A stretch of 64,000 nt of DNA from Primulina eburnea (GCF_022965805.1 NC_133114.1:9816261-9880260), one strand, 5' to 3'; positions 12,151 through 23,355 are shown, counted from the stretch's first letter. Numbers and translations are program-made. Notes: generated by a model from the letters alone, not told the origin.

Positions 12151-12364
12151 CCAGGCCCGACTCTTCTGACTGGTAACCTATTTAATTCAGCACCGTATTA
12201 TTTTTTTGCTATGCATGTTTCGAATTTGTTTTGGGATTATTAGTGTACTGTATTGTATTTTTGGTGACTTGGGATAGAAATTTCCAACTATGCATGAGGT
12301 TAAGATTTGTATTTGGGATACAAGTTTTTGTGTGTTGTGCTAATGCCTCTCAGGAAATATCTTC

Positions 12365-13337
12365 ATAAAGAGAGTCGTCACGAAGGCCTTGATAGACTCC
12401 GGGGCCACTCACTCTTTTATCTCGGAGACATTCGCTAATCATCTGGATGTCAAGTCCATTGGACTCGAGGTGAACTATTCAGCGACAGTCCCATCAGGGG
12501 AAGAGTTATTAGCTACTAGCGTGGTCAGAGACATTGATCTTGAACTGCAGGGCCACCTAGTGTATGCCAATTTGATTGTAATGCCGATGCCAAGTTTGAT
12601 ATCATCTTGGGAATAGACTGGCTGACAAAGAACAGAGTTCTGATTGACTTTCAGAAAATGTCAGTGTTGGTAAGACCGTTAAGCATAGAGCAGTTTCTTT
12701 TTGGAGCCAGACAGATGGAGAAGTATCTCTCACACGATCTCTTGTATGCAGGAGCAGAGACTTATTCACAAGGGGTGTCGGGCTTTCTTGGCCAGTATTA
12801 TTTCCGCACCTAACGTACCTACTCCGTCAATATCTGATGTACCAGTAGTCAGAGATTTTCCTGACGTTTTCCCTAATGGTCACAGGCCTTCCACCAGAGA
12901 GAGAGGTGGAGATTGTCATTGACCTTGTGCCAAGCACTATGCCAATCTCTAAGGCATTGTACCATTTGGCCCCAGCAGAGATGTTAGAGCTCAAGCAGCA
13001 AATCCAGGAACTCCTAGACAAAGAATTCATCCGCCCTAGTTTCTCACCATGGGGCGCACCAGTGCTCTTCGTAAAGAAGAAAGATGGGAGCATGAGGTTG
13101 TGTATCGATTACCGAGAACTGAACAAGGTACCGATCAAGAACAAATACCTACTACCATGGACCAAGGACTTGTTCGATCAGTTGCATGGAGCTACAATGT
13201 TCTCTAAGATAGATCTATGATCTGGGTATCATCAATTGAAAGTAAAAGATGCAAATGTTCATAAGACAACCTTCAGAACCAGATATAGGCATTACGAGTT
13301 CTTAGTGATGCCGTTTGGACTGACGAATGCTCCAGCG
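12365..13337 (+). pseudogene. E2 protease-RT fragment, truncated
   Basis: The aspartic protease is recognisable from DSGATHSFIS (about 12393). A frameshift near 12605 splits it before the GIDW motif. RT resumes near 12876 with [21 protein letters not shown] and YRELNK, has a TGA at about 13218 in the DLRSGYHQ motif, continues through MPFGLTNAP and is cut at about 13337 by the E3 LTR. The catalytic FIDD box, RNase H and integrase are absent. Confidence 0.8.
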
Positions 13338-13348
13338 ATTCGTTTACA

Positions 13349-14139
13349 TGGGAGATTTTGGGATATGAATTTAATAAAATACTAACTTAGATTTATCCAA
13401 AAAAATAAAACAATAAATTTAAATGACAATTAATCAACTAGAATAAAGTGAAGAATCTAATATGAGAAAGATCTGATTCAAGAGAGTTCTAATATTTAAT
13501 TATATCACTGTTCATCGGCTAAAAAATAATTTACTCAAGTTGTTCCAAGCAATTAAGCTTAGAATTATAGGAATAGCCGCTAAAATTCTTGTTTTTTCTT
13601 AATTAATTGACCGTACCCAACATCCCGTCAAAACTTATCAATAACTAACTGGACACGATAGTGTTCCATATTAATTAAAAATAGCATTTTCGTTTTGTGA
13701 AAACAGTTAATCATAAAATCTAACAACCGAGATAGCTGCAATTGATAGATCGAGTTTTTTTGATTTATTTAGATTAAGTATGCTACGATAGCACAACACA
13801 CCTAATCTATCGTTACTCATGTACCAATCGTTCATTACAATTACGGATCGCTGAATTTATGGATAACAGTAGAAAGTTTCTATATCGAATTAAATTGTCA
13901 GATTAATCGATATACAATATTCATGTAATTAAATCATAAATCGACAAAAACTTAGACGAACAAGAATATTAAATCTAAGCACAAATACCTCACAATGATA
14001 AATTAAAAAGTAAAAACAACCTTTAAATCAGAGTAGAAAATTAGCTAAGCATGGCTCGGTTTACAATCTCCATAAAAAATAAATAAAGATAGGGAAAGTA
14101 GATATGATAATAAAAATGCAAACTATTATGAGACTATCA
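13349..14139 (-). repeat. E3 LTR (3' LTR in element orientation)
   Basis: On the minus strand the LTR starts TGATAGTCTC at 14139, directly after a polypurine-like GGTGTGGGTGAT, and runs to about 13349 where RT sequence of E2 begins. It is AT-rich and lacks the GC-rich doublets found in the other LTRs here. The lower boundary is uncertain by about ten bases, and no target duplication could be read because the other end of the element is missing. Confidence 0.6.
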
Positions 14140-15764
14140 AATCACCCACACCTAAACCATACTTGTCTTCAAGCATAAAATAGCTCAATTCATTATCTCA
14201 ACTCATTAGCATCTTTCTGCTTCATTTTACTTATCCGTAAAATATTTTTTTCATGCACCAAAGCAATTTAATTGTTGAGCATCTAACATATCAACATTAA
14301 GAACAACTGCTTCCATCCGAATGTGTAGAAATAAAAATGTATAGGGTCCAAACACTCCTCACAGGATTCGCTCATTTCACTCGTAAGTGTCTAGGTATGT
14401 ATCAAGGAGCTCTCATGTCAAAACACTGAATTTTTTTTACCATAACCTTGCAAATATATCACATCCTCCACCAAATGAATGAATTAAAATGCACAAACAA
14501 GTGCTGTAAATGGGTTGTACCGTGGCTAGAGGTCAGGTAGGAAAAAAAAGCACAATAGGTTTACGGAATTGAAGAAATCATATGCACTTTTCACAAAGAC
14601 AATTGCATCCGAATAATATCTTCAATCTAATTATAACATTCAAGAGCATTTTTTTCTTCGTTGCTCTTATTTTCCTTCTCATTCCGCCTTTTCATTTTCT
14701 CTTAGTGATTTTCTCTCTCTTTTTTTTATATCTTTTTTTCTATTTATTTTCTTATTTCTTTTTCATACGAAGTTTTTTTTGAAACGACGACTTCGAGCAT
14801 TAATCACTCGATCACAACAATTTGCACTTTCTTGGCTCAAAGTGATGCTAAATGCGGAAAGTTTGTATGATTCTCCAATTCAGGGTTCAAATAGAGGAAT
14901 AACCACCAAAAAGGATTTATCATGGCTTGTAATGTGGCTATTTTCTAAAAAATAGGTTCAGGCTCGAACTTGGCTCACTAAAAGGTAAATGAATTAGGGT
15001 AGGCTCAAAAGAACGGCGCTGATGATGCAAAAGAAAACGGTTTGAACCTAACGCCCTTTACTTTTGTTTGTGCACCTACTCCATCAAAAGGTGTCAACAA
15101 AGACATGTATAACAATCGAAGTTCTAGAAAAATCAACAATGCATGACCAACACACAATCAAATAAAATGGAGCATGATATAATGTTTGCTCATAGGCTCA
15201 AAGCTCACCAAAGAAAACTGTATGTCTGCTAGACCCCATACACTTTTCATTTCCACACATCATCAAGAGCAACTTCCCATAAATGTAACAGTAAGAATGC
15301 AAAATCAGTTGCACACAAAGAAAACATCATTTTTTTTTCATAGGCTCGCATCAGAGGCATTCAAGATTCAAATGAGAGAGATAACGAATAAACACTAAAT
15401 GCTTTATGGATCAAACGACTTCAATTTGCCGTACTCTCTCTTCTTTTTTTTTATTTTCTTTTTTTCGAATAAACATGCAAAAAAATGGAAAAAACTGAAG
15501 TCGAAACTAGAAATAAGGCTATACACCCCCTCCCACACCTAGACGTGGTAATGTCCTCAATGTCACAAAAATTAGATGCACAATGCAGACAGAAAAAACG
15601 CAAGTGAAATTAGAGGACTCCCTTGAAATTGTGGGGCATCGTAGAACAAGGCGTCCTATTGCTGTGGCGGGGGGAATGGTGGATTGAATCTCATGTGTTT
15701 GTAAAACGCCAACTGATTTTGTCCCATACGGTTTAAACGCTACGTCATTTCATCAAGCTCCATG
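14140..15764 (-). other. E3 3' untranslated region
   Basis: About 1.6 kb between the env-like stop and the LTR, low-complexity in places (T-rich 14640-14780, A-rich near 15470). On the minus strand TTGAGGACATTAC at about 15550 is followed by a G-rich tract (15515-15535). The same arrangement follows the env-like gene in both E4 copies. No coding region is supported. Confidence 0.6.
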
Positions 15765-16586
15765 TCAAAAAGTCGGTGAGGGGGTTGTGGACGAAAAGAG
15801 TGGAGGCTCACGTGAATCCAAAGGCCCGGGCGAGTCATCCGATTCATAATGGGTATGGCTGGAACGTGCCACTGCAGTACCTGGTGGACAAAAAGAGAAG
15901 ACTCCATGAAATTGTTCTATTAGTCCCATGTTTTCTAAACAACGCGAATCCAAAGGCTCCATAGAACAAGCGAGATGAAGATCATTATTAATGAGATCAA
16001 TCAAATTTATGTTAACAGCAAGTGCCGTGATCAAAGAACCAAGAATCAGATGACGTTTATGCGCGACCACACCAACGAATTGGGAAACTAACCAATATCC
16101 AAGATTCACTTTAATTCGGTTTTGCATACACCATAGGAAAACGAATTCAGCTTTCGTCAACTCACCCGCAGAATACTTACGACCCGAAAAAGTGAAAGCA
16201 AATAACCTGTGAATATATTTCCATGCTGGATTATGCAGATGATAATCTTTGGATTTACTTGGATCGTAGTCATTTTGTGTGGAACAAGCGCGATAGAAAG
16301 CAATGGGATTGAATTGATCATGAAAATCGCATGCACTAGTCAAATACTCGTCAGTGTGTGCAAAGTCCTCGGTAATAAAAGCAAAAACAATATTAAGTTC
16401 AGTGATTGAGAATTTGATAGTGCTACCCATTAACTTAAATCGGACTATCACTGGGCTGGAGAGCGTGAAGTTGTCGGGTTTTATGAATTCGAACATTGCA
16501 TAAAACTCACGCACAAGTTCAATATAGGCAGGGCAAGTGATTGAAAAGTAAGGCGCCCACCCAATATTGTGGATTAACTCAAACAC
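15765..16586 (-). CDS. E3 env-like / plant transposon protein (PF20167-like), 273 aa
   Basis: An open frame of 273 residues from an ATG at 16586. The frame is open for some way upstream, to a TAA near 16698, so the N-terminus is uncertain. The sequence has the layout seen in the uncharacterised third ORF of Athila elements: SITCPAYIELVREFYAMF near the start, a conserved middle (FDLT/DSGREF-like region replaced here by FHDQFNPIAFYRAC), then WLVSQFVGVVAHKRHLILGSLITALA with hydrophobic character, and a Ser/Pro-rich acidic tail. Function is unknown; the env-like name reflects position, not shown activity. It is the least damaged of four such copies in the window. Confidence 0.6.
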   Translation of the reverse strand: MFELIHNIGWAPYFSITCPAYIELVREFYAMFEFIKPDNFTLSSPVIVRFKLMGSTIKFSITELNIVFAFITEDFAHTDEYLTSACDFHDQFNPIAFYRACSTQNDYDPSKSKDYHLHNPAWKYIHRLFAFTFSGRKYSAGELTKAEFVFLWCMQNRIKVNLGYWLVSQFVGVVAHKRHLILGSLITALAVNINLIDLINNDLHLACSMEPLDSRCLENMGLIEQFHGVFSFCPPGTAVARSSHTHYESDDSPGPLDSREPPLFSSTTPSPTF

Positions 16587-16589
16587 CTC

Positions 16590-17514
16590 TGTTGGAATAT
16601 TTAAAAAACTTCCAAGATCGGGTGATGAATATATTTGCAGGGATGATTTGATTTTGACATAGTGCTTTATACCTATTCTTTTCGGTTTTCCTATTGAAGG
16701 TTAAATGTCCGTGCAAATCCTAATCGACAGGTGGTAGGGCGTTCATCCCCTTTCCCATTCTAGCCCTTTTTCGCCCCGAGGAAGGTGTGTTGGAATGATC
16801 GTGAGCTGACCCCGGCGAAGAACTTGTGGTGCCGACTTTCTTATGCGATGCTTGAGAACCCCGATGCATTCTATCAACAAATTATACTACTCCACACGAT
16901 TATCCCATAACCAACAACAGATATGTGTCGCAAACAAGAATACAACAAGTAATAATATGCGCACACAGCGATATCCAATTGCTAGTGGAAAGAATAATGG
17001 AACAAGGCACTATATAAACACCAATAATCGAAATATGAGAGGGGTAGGAACGATATCACCTATAGTGGCGTGGCGGCTGTGCGAGATGCAGCGGTGTATG
17101 CTAACGGTGGTTGAGCGATAAGATGGCCATACAAAGGTGGGAGATGCGGTCAGTGTTATGTGCAGTGTTGTGGAACGGAGCTGCGAGATGGTGTGGTGAA
17201 GAGATGGTGTTGAGCGAAGTGGGCTGGTGAGAAGACGAAAGTGCTGCGCCGTGTCCTGGTGTGCAGAACCGAGAGATGGAGGTCGATGGAGGAGAAGAGA
17301 CAGCCTGTGAGAATTTGAGAAGGGGGAACAATAATAGGGTAAGGAAAGTGTCCACTCTCGTTCAATTCTATTTTAATTCAATGACATAAATTTTATTTGT
17401 TTAATTGATATTTGCTAACACTTTTGTATTGTGTGATAACAGAAGAGGTATTTGGGTAGGGCGTGATCACGCCTTACCCAAAGACATCTGCTGTGATTTG
17501 GCCCCCCGTCTCCC
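16590..17514. other. E3 central spacer between inverted copies
   Basis: 16590-16950 is the left inverted arm upstream of the env-like ATG, matching about 17515-17890 on the other strand. 16950-17515 is unique, with a GA/GT-rich stretch (17050-17340) and a near-perfect 32-bp palindrome at 17451-17482. Open frames here have no recognisable domain and change frame between the two arms. Confidence 0.5.
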
Positions 17515-18383
17515 ATTTTTTTGTTGTATTTGTGTTTGTGACTCATATCTGTTGTTGGTTGTGGGATATTCGTGTGGAGCAATATAATTTGTTGATAGAA
17601 TGCTTCGGGGTTCTCAAGCATCGCATAAGAAAGTCGGCACCACAAGTTCTTCGCCGGGGTCAGCTCACGATCATTCCAACACACCTTCCTCGGGGAGAAA
17701 AAGGGCTAGAATGGGAAAGGGGATGAACGCCCTACCACCTGTCGATTAGGATTTGCACGGACATTTAACCTTCAATAGGAAAACCGAAAAGAATAGGTAT
17801 AAAGCACTATGTCAAAAACAAATCATCCCTGCAAATATATTCATCACCCGATCTTGGAAGTTTTTTAAATATTCCAACAGAGGTGTTTGAGTTAATCCAC
17901 AATATTGGGTGGGCGCCTTACTTTTCAATCACTTGCCCTGCCTATATTGAACTTGTGCGTGAGTTTTATGCAACGTTCGAATCATAAAACCTGACAACTT
18001 CACGCTCTCCAGCCCAGGGGTAGTCCGATATAGGTTAATGGGTAACACTTTCAAATTTCGATCATTGAATTTAATATTGCTTTTGGTTTTATCACCGAGG
18101 ATTTTGCACACACTTACGAGTATTTGACTAGTGCATTTGATTTTCATGATCAAATTTAATCTCATTGCTTTCTATCGCGCTTGTTCCACACAAAACGACT
18201 ACGACCCAAGTAAATCCAAAGATTATCATCTAAATAATCCGGCATGGAAATATATTCACAGGTTATTTGCTTTCACTTTTTCGAGTCGTAAGTATTCTGC
18301 GGGTGTGTTGACGAAAGCTGAATTTGTTTTCCTGTGGTGTATGCAAAACCGAATTAAAGTGAATCTTGGCTATTGGTTAGTTT
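17515..18383 (+). pseudogene. E3 env-like gene, second inverted copy, truncated
   Basis: Plus-strand copy of the region 15990-16950 (minus). It contains the same motifs FYRACSTQNDYDPSKSKDYH and WKYIHRLFAFTFSSRKYSAG, but is frameshifted upstream (for example near 17970 and 18045) and ends at LGYWLV where the E4 LTR begins at 18384. Comparison with 15765-16586 shows that about a third of the gene is missing. Confidence 0.7.
18379..18383. repeat. E4 target-site duplication, left copy (AGTTT)
   Basis: AGTTT before the TG of the left LTR also follows the CA of the right LTR at 27837-27841. The first bases after Athila LTRs are normally AGTTT as well, so the match could be coincidence. The bases after the right copy (AGTTTCC) agree with the uninterrupted E3 arm for seven bases, which supports a true duplication. 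Confidence 0.65.
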
Positions 18384-19691
18384 TGATAAGTGCATTTTGT
18401 GCAATAAAATTATTTTTACAATTCATATAGATTGTTAGTTTTCTTGAGCGGAATTATGCGTTTTTGTTATTTTTAGTGTGAAAAGGAGTGAAAATGGCGC
18501 TTAGAAGAAATTTGTGCGCATCCCCCAGCGTAGAGGCAGAAAGACCCACGCATATGCGTGAGTCATGGGCGTGCATATGCACGCAAGACAGGAAATCAGA
18601 TGCATAAACCAGAGAGTCTCGCGCATAAGCGCGGAGCTTGGGCGCGCAGCTCCGCGCATATGTGCGAGAGAAGCTCATACACAGAAGGACTCACGCATAT
18701 GCGCGAATTTCGGGCGCGCATATACGCGCGACGCGATATCCAGATTTCTTAGGTTACTTCGTGGACTTTGAGTAGAAAAGAATTAAGGGACGAAAGGGGA
18801 GCCAGCCGACACAAGATAATAAAGGAGAGAAAAAGTGAGAGCGGAGGACGGAACGCAAAGAACGGAGACAGAAGACGCTGAATCCGGACACGGAGACGCA
18901 TTTTCATATCTCTTTAACGCGTTTCTAATTCGGTTCTTTACTTTTACGTTTTTAATGATCACAAATAGGTTTTGTATTGATTTAGATTCAAGTATGAACT
19001 AATTTTATTTTCTAGAGATTGACGTAGTCGTGGTCGACCCTATGTTATTGACGTTTTGAATTTTCATTGGATTAATTCATCGTGTTTATTTGTGATTTGT
19101 TGTCGTTAATGCTTTTGGATTACTGGAAATAATTCAATTGATCAAATAATTAAGATCTAACACTCGAGAGAGGGGAATGAAATTAGGACAGAGGAAATTA
19201 CATCGTCAGTTGTTTATAACATGCAAAAGAAGTATAACTCTGGTGAATCCATAAAAAGAACATTGTTTGCATATATTATATGTTACGTGATTTTGAATAG
19301 ACATACTAAAATCATTAATAGATAATACAGTTCTATTTATCACTTTAAAAAGTGAATAGGAAAATTGCGAGTTCTTAGTTAGTAAATATAATGCAATTTA
19401 ATAATATGTTATTCAATTTTAATTTAGCATAGAGGAGACCAGACGAAATCATATCTCGATATTGATCTACTCATTGAATTTTAACTGCGTGCTGAGAATT
19501 ACTAGGATTCGTTATTTGTCTTGAATTGACTATAAACTATCTCTTTAATTTTTCTAAATAAAGTTGAACTATGTCACTTACGGTACTTGATATACAGTTT
19601 TAATTAATTACTCCTCGTGGGATCGATATTTGTACTCAAACCAGTATTAAAACTTGACACCATACACTTATGGTAGTGAAAATACGCAACA
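18384..19691 (+). repeat. E4 5' LTR
   Basis: 1,308 bp, starting TGATAAGTGC and ending GCAACA directly before the PBS region. Relative to the right LTR it lacks about 37 bp after position 18480 and has a 10-bp insertion near 18650. A palindrome cluster lies at 18547-18728. Short frames inside (for example 18558-18771) are not genes. Confidence 0.85.
18547..18728. repeat. GC-rich CATATG-centred palindrome doublets, E4 5' LTR
   Basis: Palindromes CACGCATATGCGTG (18547-18560) and GCGTGCATATGCACGC (18569-18584) have centres 23 bp apart. A last pair is centred at 18698.5 and 18721.5, again 23 bp. The middle pair (18626.5 and 18659.5) is spread to 33 bp by a 10-bp insertion. Confidence 0.8.
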
Positions 19692-19697
19692 AGTTTT

Positions 19698-19717
19698 TGG
19701 TGAGGCGTTGCCGGGGA
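19698..19717 (+). other. E4 primer-binding site, degenerate (Athila type)
   Basis: TGGTGAGGCGTTGCCGGGGA lies six bases after the LTR end. Athila and Tat elements typically have TGGCGCCGTTGCCGGGGA here. The CGCCG portion has changed, so priming would be poor today. Confidence 0.75.
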
Positions 19718-19855
19718 GTAAATTATTTAATTGCATATTAATATCGTTACTAAGTAGTTTTCACTTTAATTTAGACTTTACTATATTTATTTGTTAATTT
19801 ATAATCTTTTCTGTTTTCCAGTGCATGCGAAAATATCAAAATCCCGACCTGCAGA
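19718..19855 (+). other. E4 leader remnant up to the inversion junction
   Basis: About 140 bp of plus-oriented leader ending near CGACCTGCAGA. The next bases belong to the inverted segment. No gag start can be identified on the plus strand. Confidence 0.5.
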
Positions 19856-19970
19856 TACCTAGATTCCTGCAAGCACACCAAAAATAACAAAAACGCATAA
19901 TTCCGCTCAAGAAAACTAACAATCTATATGAATTATAAGGATAATTTAAGTGCACAAAATGCACTTATCA
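19856..19970 (-). repeat. 115-bp inverted E4-family LTR start
   Basis: The reverse complement begins TGATAAGTGCATTTTGTGCA and matches 26524-26638 closely. Only the first 115 bases of an LTR are present. It marks the 3' end of the inverted segment. Confidence 0.85.
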
Positions 19971-21322
19971 AATCCCTCAACTTGAGAAATCCCTCAACTT
20001 GAACTTTTGCTAGTCTCGAGCAAAAATAACAATAAAAATAAGCTTCACGGAAGAATTAACGCTAACAACTAAAGTCATTGATATGCAAAAATGATATTGG
20101 CCTCTGACTCATCTATTTTCATGTAATTCACGATTACTCAAGAGTCACGTGCATGTGTGCTATGTCAATGCTCATTTACCCAATCAACTGCTCAAATAGA
20201 TCCACAACACTTACTAGCCTTATAAACTCAAGAGATCTTCAGTTCAGTATACCCACACTTCGTTGACATACAGATTTACTTGCACAGATCCCAAAAGACT
20301 TTAGTGGTGATTATTCGGCTCATTAAGTATTCAACATATGTATACCAAAGATGAAATCACACAATGAGATGCTTGCATGCAAATGATTAAAGTCTATACT
20401 CGTTAACCATGTTTATCAGGTATCCATAAGCTTGACTTGAACAACTTTTCTCCACTAGTATATTGGATAAATGTGACAAGGTTAATAGGTTTTGTAGGCT
20501 TGTAACGTTAGGCTACGGCTCATGGCTATAATAGAAGGTATGAAAATCAAAATTTGAGAGAAATAATCGAATTTTCATCATCTCCACTTTCATTTATTCA
20601 CCATCACTTTATTGTTTTCTTCCCAATCATATCCGTTGTTTCTTATATTATTTTTTTTTTCCTTTTAACCACTTTTTGATTCCTTCCTTTTAATGTTTTT
20701 CTTCATTTTGTCTCTTTTTTGAACTCTTTTTTGCACATTCAATTTTTTTCTTTTTCTTTTAAAGGATTATTTGAATCATTACAACACCAATGAACTTATT
20801 TATATCAAAATTTAGGTAGGACACTAAGTGTATAGACTTCATTAGGTAGTTGTTGTGAGATGTAGAATAGATACAAGTGGGGGCTAACTGTATGTCATCG
20901 GCACACACCACTTGATTTTAGCAGACTCAAAATGGGACACTAGGGATATTTCATGTTGATTTGGTAGGCTCAAACGATTCCAAAGATTGCCTAAATCATT
21001 CCTATGTCACATATTATCCGTATTTCGCCTCGAAAAGTGTTCAAGCAAGTTCTACATTTCCGTCAATCCATTAGTCAACTCGTACAAACCAAAGTTATCA
21101 TGAATACATATATGCATTAAAACCACGATTTCATTTTCATCATTGCCCACACAACGATGTATCCATGACTTTTCCTATCAATTCTAGCATGCAATATAAA
21201 AAATAAAGCTACTGTGCAGAAAATAACTAACAACAAATTAAAACCCCCCAAACGTACAGTATGCATTGTCCTCAATGTATAAACAGGAAAGAACGGAACA
21301 ATCATACCTCCCACGACGAGCG
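19971..21322 (-). other. Inverted Athila 3' untranslated region with duplicated polypurine tract
   Basis: Matches 24880-26523 in reverse complement. Next to the LTR fragment the polypurine area is tandemly duplicated: on the minus strand CAAGTTGAGGGATT occurs twice in about 32 bp, and the usual TTTGGGGAGA is changed. Near 21245-21280 the minus strand has TTGAGGACAATGCATACTG followed by TTTGGGGGG. The T-rich run at 20650-20760 corresponds to the A-rich run at 25770-25880. Confidence 0.65.
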
Positions 21323-22444
21323 TCAGTGCTCGCCGTCACTATCGTCGTCATCCTCATCCATGTGCTGTGGTGGGGCCTGTGAAGAAGCTCCGGGGTACTG
21401 GGGTGGCTGGGGAAACATCGGATCCTCTGGACCTATAGGCAGAAACCGCTGAGCGAGTACGGAAGTGAAGTCCATCATATATCCCATAAAATGGTCGGTG
21501 CGGAACTGAAGAGAATCCAGCACCTGGCGCTGCTCAACCAGTAACGTCCTCTGGTCCTGCATCTCATTTTCTAGCCGCCGAAATCTGCGCCCCTACTCTG
21601 TCTGGCTGTTGCAGGTGGTGGTGGAAACTGTGGGATCTCCTCTTCGGCCGAAAACTCATGGGGAACATAGGAGGCGGCTCCAAAGAAGGCAACAATGGCG
21701 GCATTCGGCTTTAGCACTGGTTCATCAGGGGCCCATGATACGCCGACCTGTAGGCAGAGCCCGGTAACGATATGTGGACATGGAAGAGCAACCGTGGCTA
21801 ACCCTGCGCCGGCTCTCATGTTTGATTTTCCCCAAATCAACAGATTTTCCCATCAGAATAGCATAGACCAGGGCAGCTTTGTCTTTGGTCACATCGTAAT
21901 AGTGCGAGGACGGGAGAATCCGGGCCAATACAAAGGATGTCCAAGTACTTGCATTAGGGCCCATGTTGGATTTCTTTAAAGAAATAGACCCGCTCGAGCT
22001 CATTTTCCATGCAGTGCCGGCTTGACATATGGTCCGGATGACCTCTGTATAACCAACACCCGCTTCGAGAAATTCACTGTACTCGTCATGGTCGAGGCTG
22101 GACATCTGATATATCATATTGATCGTTCGAGAGTTGAACGACACCAATTTACCTCGCATTAAGACTTTAGACTCGTCATGACGTATCCGGAGATTTGCAT
22201 AGAATTCTCGCACAACCGAGATTACGGCATCCAAAGGGTGTTGTGCAAATTCAACCCATCCTCGGCGTTCCAGTTCCTCTATTATAACACCACGTGGAAT
22301 TGACAAATTGAATCCCCGTTCCGGGATGATGGACCGTGTCATAGAGCTCTTATATACTTGTTGGGCCTCCTCATTCCAGAACCTATGAGAATCAAAACTT
22401 GACGAGGAAGAGGCACCCTTTTTCGATTTCTTTTTCGGCGCCAT
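21323..22444 (-). pseudogene. Inverted Athila env-like gene (PF20167-like), frameshifted
   Basis: Starts MAPKKKSKKGASSS at 22444 with a Lys-rich possible nuclear signal, then the conserved core IPRGVIIEELERRGWVEF, VREFYANL and VRGK-like MRGKLVSF. The first frame runs to YAILMGKSVDLGKI (about 21840), where a one-base shift moves the protein to the frame 21840-21571 (MRAGAGLATVALPCPHIV). A second shift near 21565 leads to 21562-21323, which ends in an acidic DEDDDD tail. The first frameshift is also present in the plus-strand copy at 23755-24879, so it predates their separation. Function is unknown. Confidence 0.75.
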
Positions 22445-22499
22445 GTAATTAAGAATCCAAAGCTCACACCCACTCACTAAATTCAAATAATCGAGTAGC

Positions 22500-23355
22500 A
22501 GAGCAAAGATAAACCTCGTCAAACTCCAAGATCCTATAAATAGAAAAAAACATTAAATTAATACTGGCACCTAAATCACATAAAGCTCTATTTACTCTAG
22601 AACCACCAATAACACAAGGAATAGTAAAACTCCCTGGATCTTGAGTTTTTGTGGTAGCTTCTTTTGGAGTATGGCACTGCACTCTTCGGTCAGCTTAACA
22701 GTCTCAAATTCTTGAAGTTTCCTCTTCTTGGACATCACATCCTTGATGAACTTAGCGTAATTGGGCATTTGTTCCAATGCATCGGCAAATGGGATGGTAA
22801 TGTGTATTTTCTTGAAGATTTCTAGGAACTTCGCAAACTGATCATCTAACCCTTTCTTCTTGAACCTCTGTGGATATGGAAGATTTACCTTTGGTAAAGG
22901 CTGCTGTTCAAGCACTTTCTTGGATTCCTCTACTTTCTCTTTCCCAACACGTACACCCTTTCCATCATCTTCCTCAACAAGAATTTCCACATTCTCTTCA
23001 GTAGGATCTGGGATTCCAATTTCCTTGCCACTCTTCAGTGTGATAGCTTTGCATCGCTCCCTAGGATTTACCTCCGTATTGTTTGGGAACTGTCCTCTAT
23101 TCTGATCTTTCAAAGCATTGGCTAGTTGCCCAATCTGTGTTTCCAAAGATTTCATCGTGGCACCCATATTCCCCATGTGGGTCTCAATGCTATCAAGACG
23201 AGACTCAGTTCTCGCCATTCTTTTCCCAAACTCAGCTACAAACGTTCCAACGAGATCCTCAAAAGACGGATTTCCTTCACCCTTCTGTGTAATGAATCCC
23301 GACGGAGGATTCAACACGTTCTTGTTGTTTGCATAAGAGAAATTCTCGAACCCTT
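22500..23355 (-). pseudogene. Athila gag C-terminus and protease fragment, inverted
   Basis: On the minus strand: NKNVLNPPSGF, a coiled-coil-like stretch (RLDSIETHMGNMGATMKSLE), QLANAL, then LPYPQRFKKKGLDDQFAKFLEIFKK, all typical of Athila Gag. A frameshift near 22650 leads into PGSFTIPCVIGG and the protease active site CDLGASINLM. Immediately after, the sequence jumps to the env-like region, so RT, RNase H and integrase were lost by deletion near 22500. The gag N-terminus is cut at 23355 where orientation reverses. Confidence 0.8.

Larger units (their letters stand above)
8927..13337 (+). mobile_element. E2: 3'-truncated, decayed Ty3/gypsy chromovirus
   Basis: Plus-strand element with an LTR ending at 10943, a degenerate initiator-Met PBS (10946-10959), gag from 11176, and protease and RT fragments to about 13337, where it is cut inside the RT motif GLTNAPA by E3. 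E1 lies in, or directly beside, its 5' LTR. Several nonsense and frameshift mutations show it is much older than E1. No 3' LTR is visible. Confidence 0.8.
13341..18383. mobile_element. E3: Athila-like relic with inverted env-like halves
   Basis: The left part (13341 to about 16950) reads on the minus strand: env-like gene, 3' untranslated region with a TTGAGGACATT motif, polypurine tract, LTR. The right part (about 17515-18383) is a second copy of the env-like 5' half on the plus strand, cut by E4 at 18383. The central 16950-17515 is not duplicated. No gag or pol is present. The inverted arrangement may come from two head-to-head insertions with deletions, or from a rearranged insertion; the sequence alone does not decide. 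Confidence 0.65.

Noticed and set aside
17101..17365. 84- and 69-codon minus-strand frames in the E3 spacer
   Set aside because: Low-complexity GA/GT-rich DNA, not kept in the duplicated arms.
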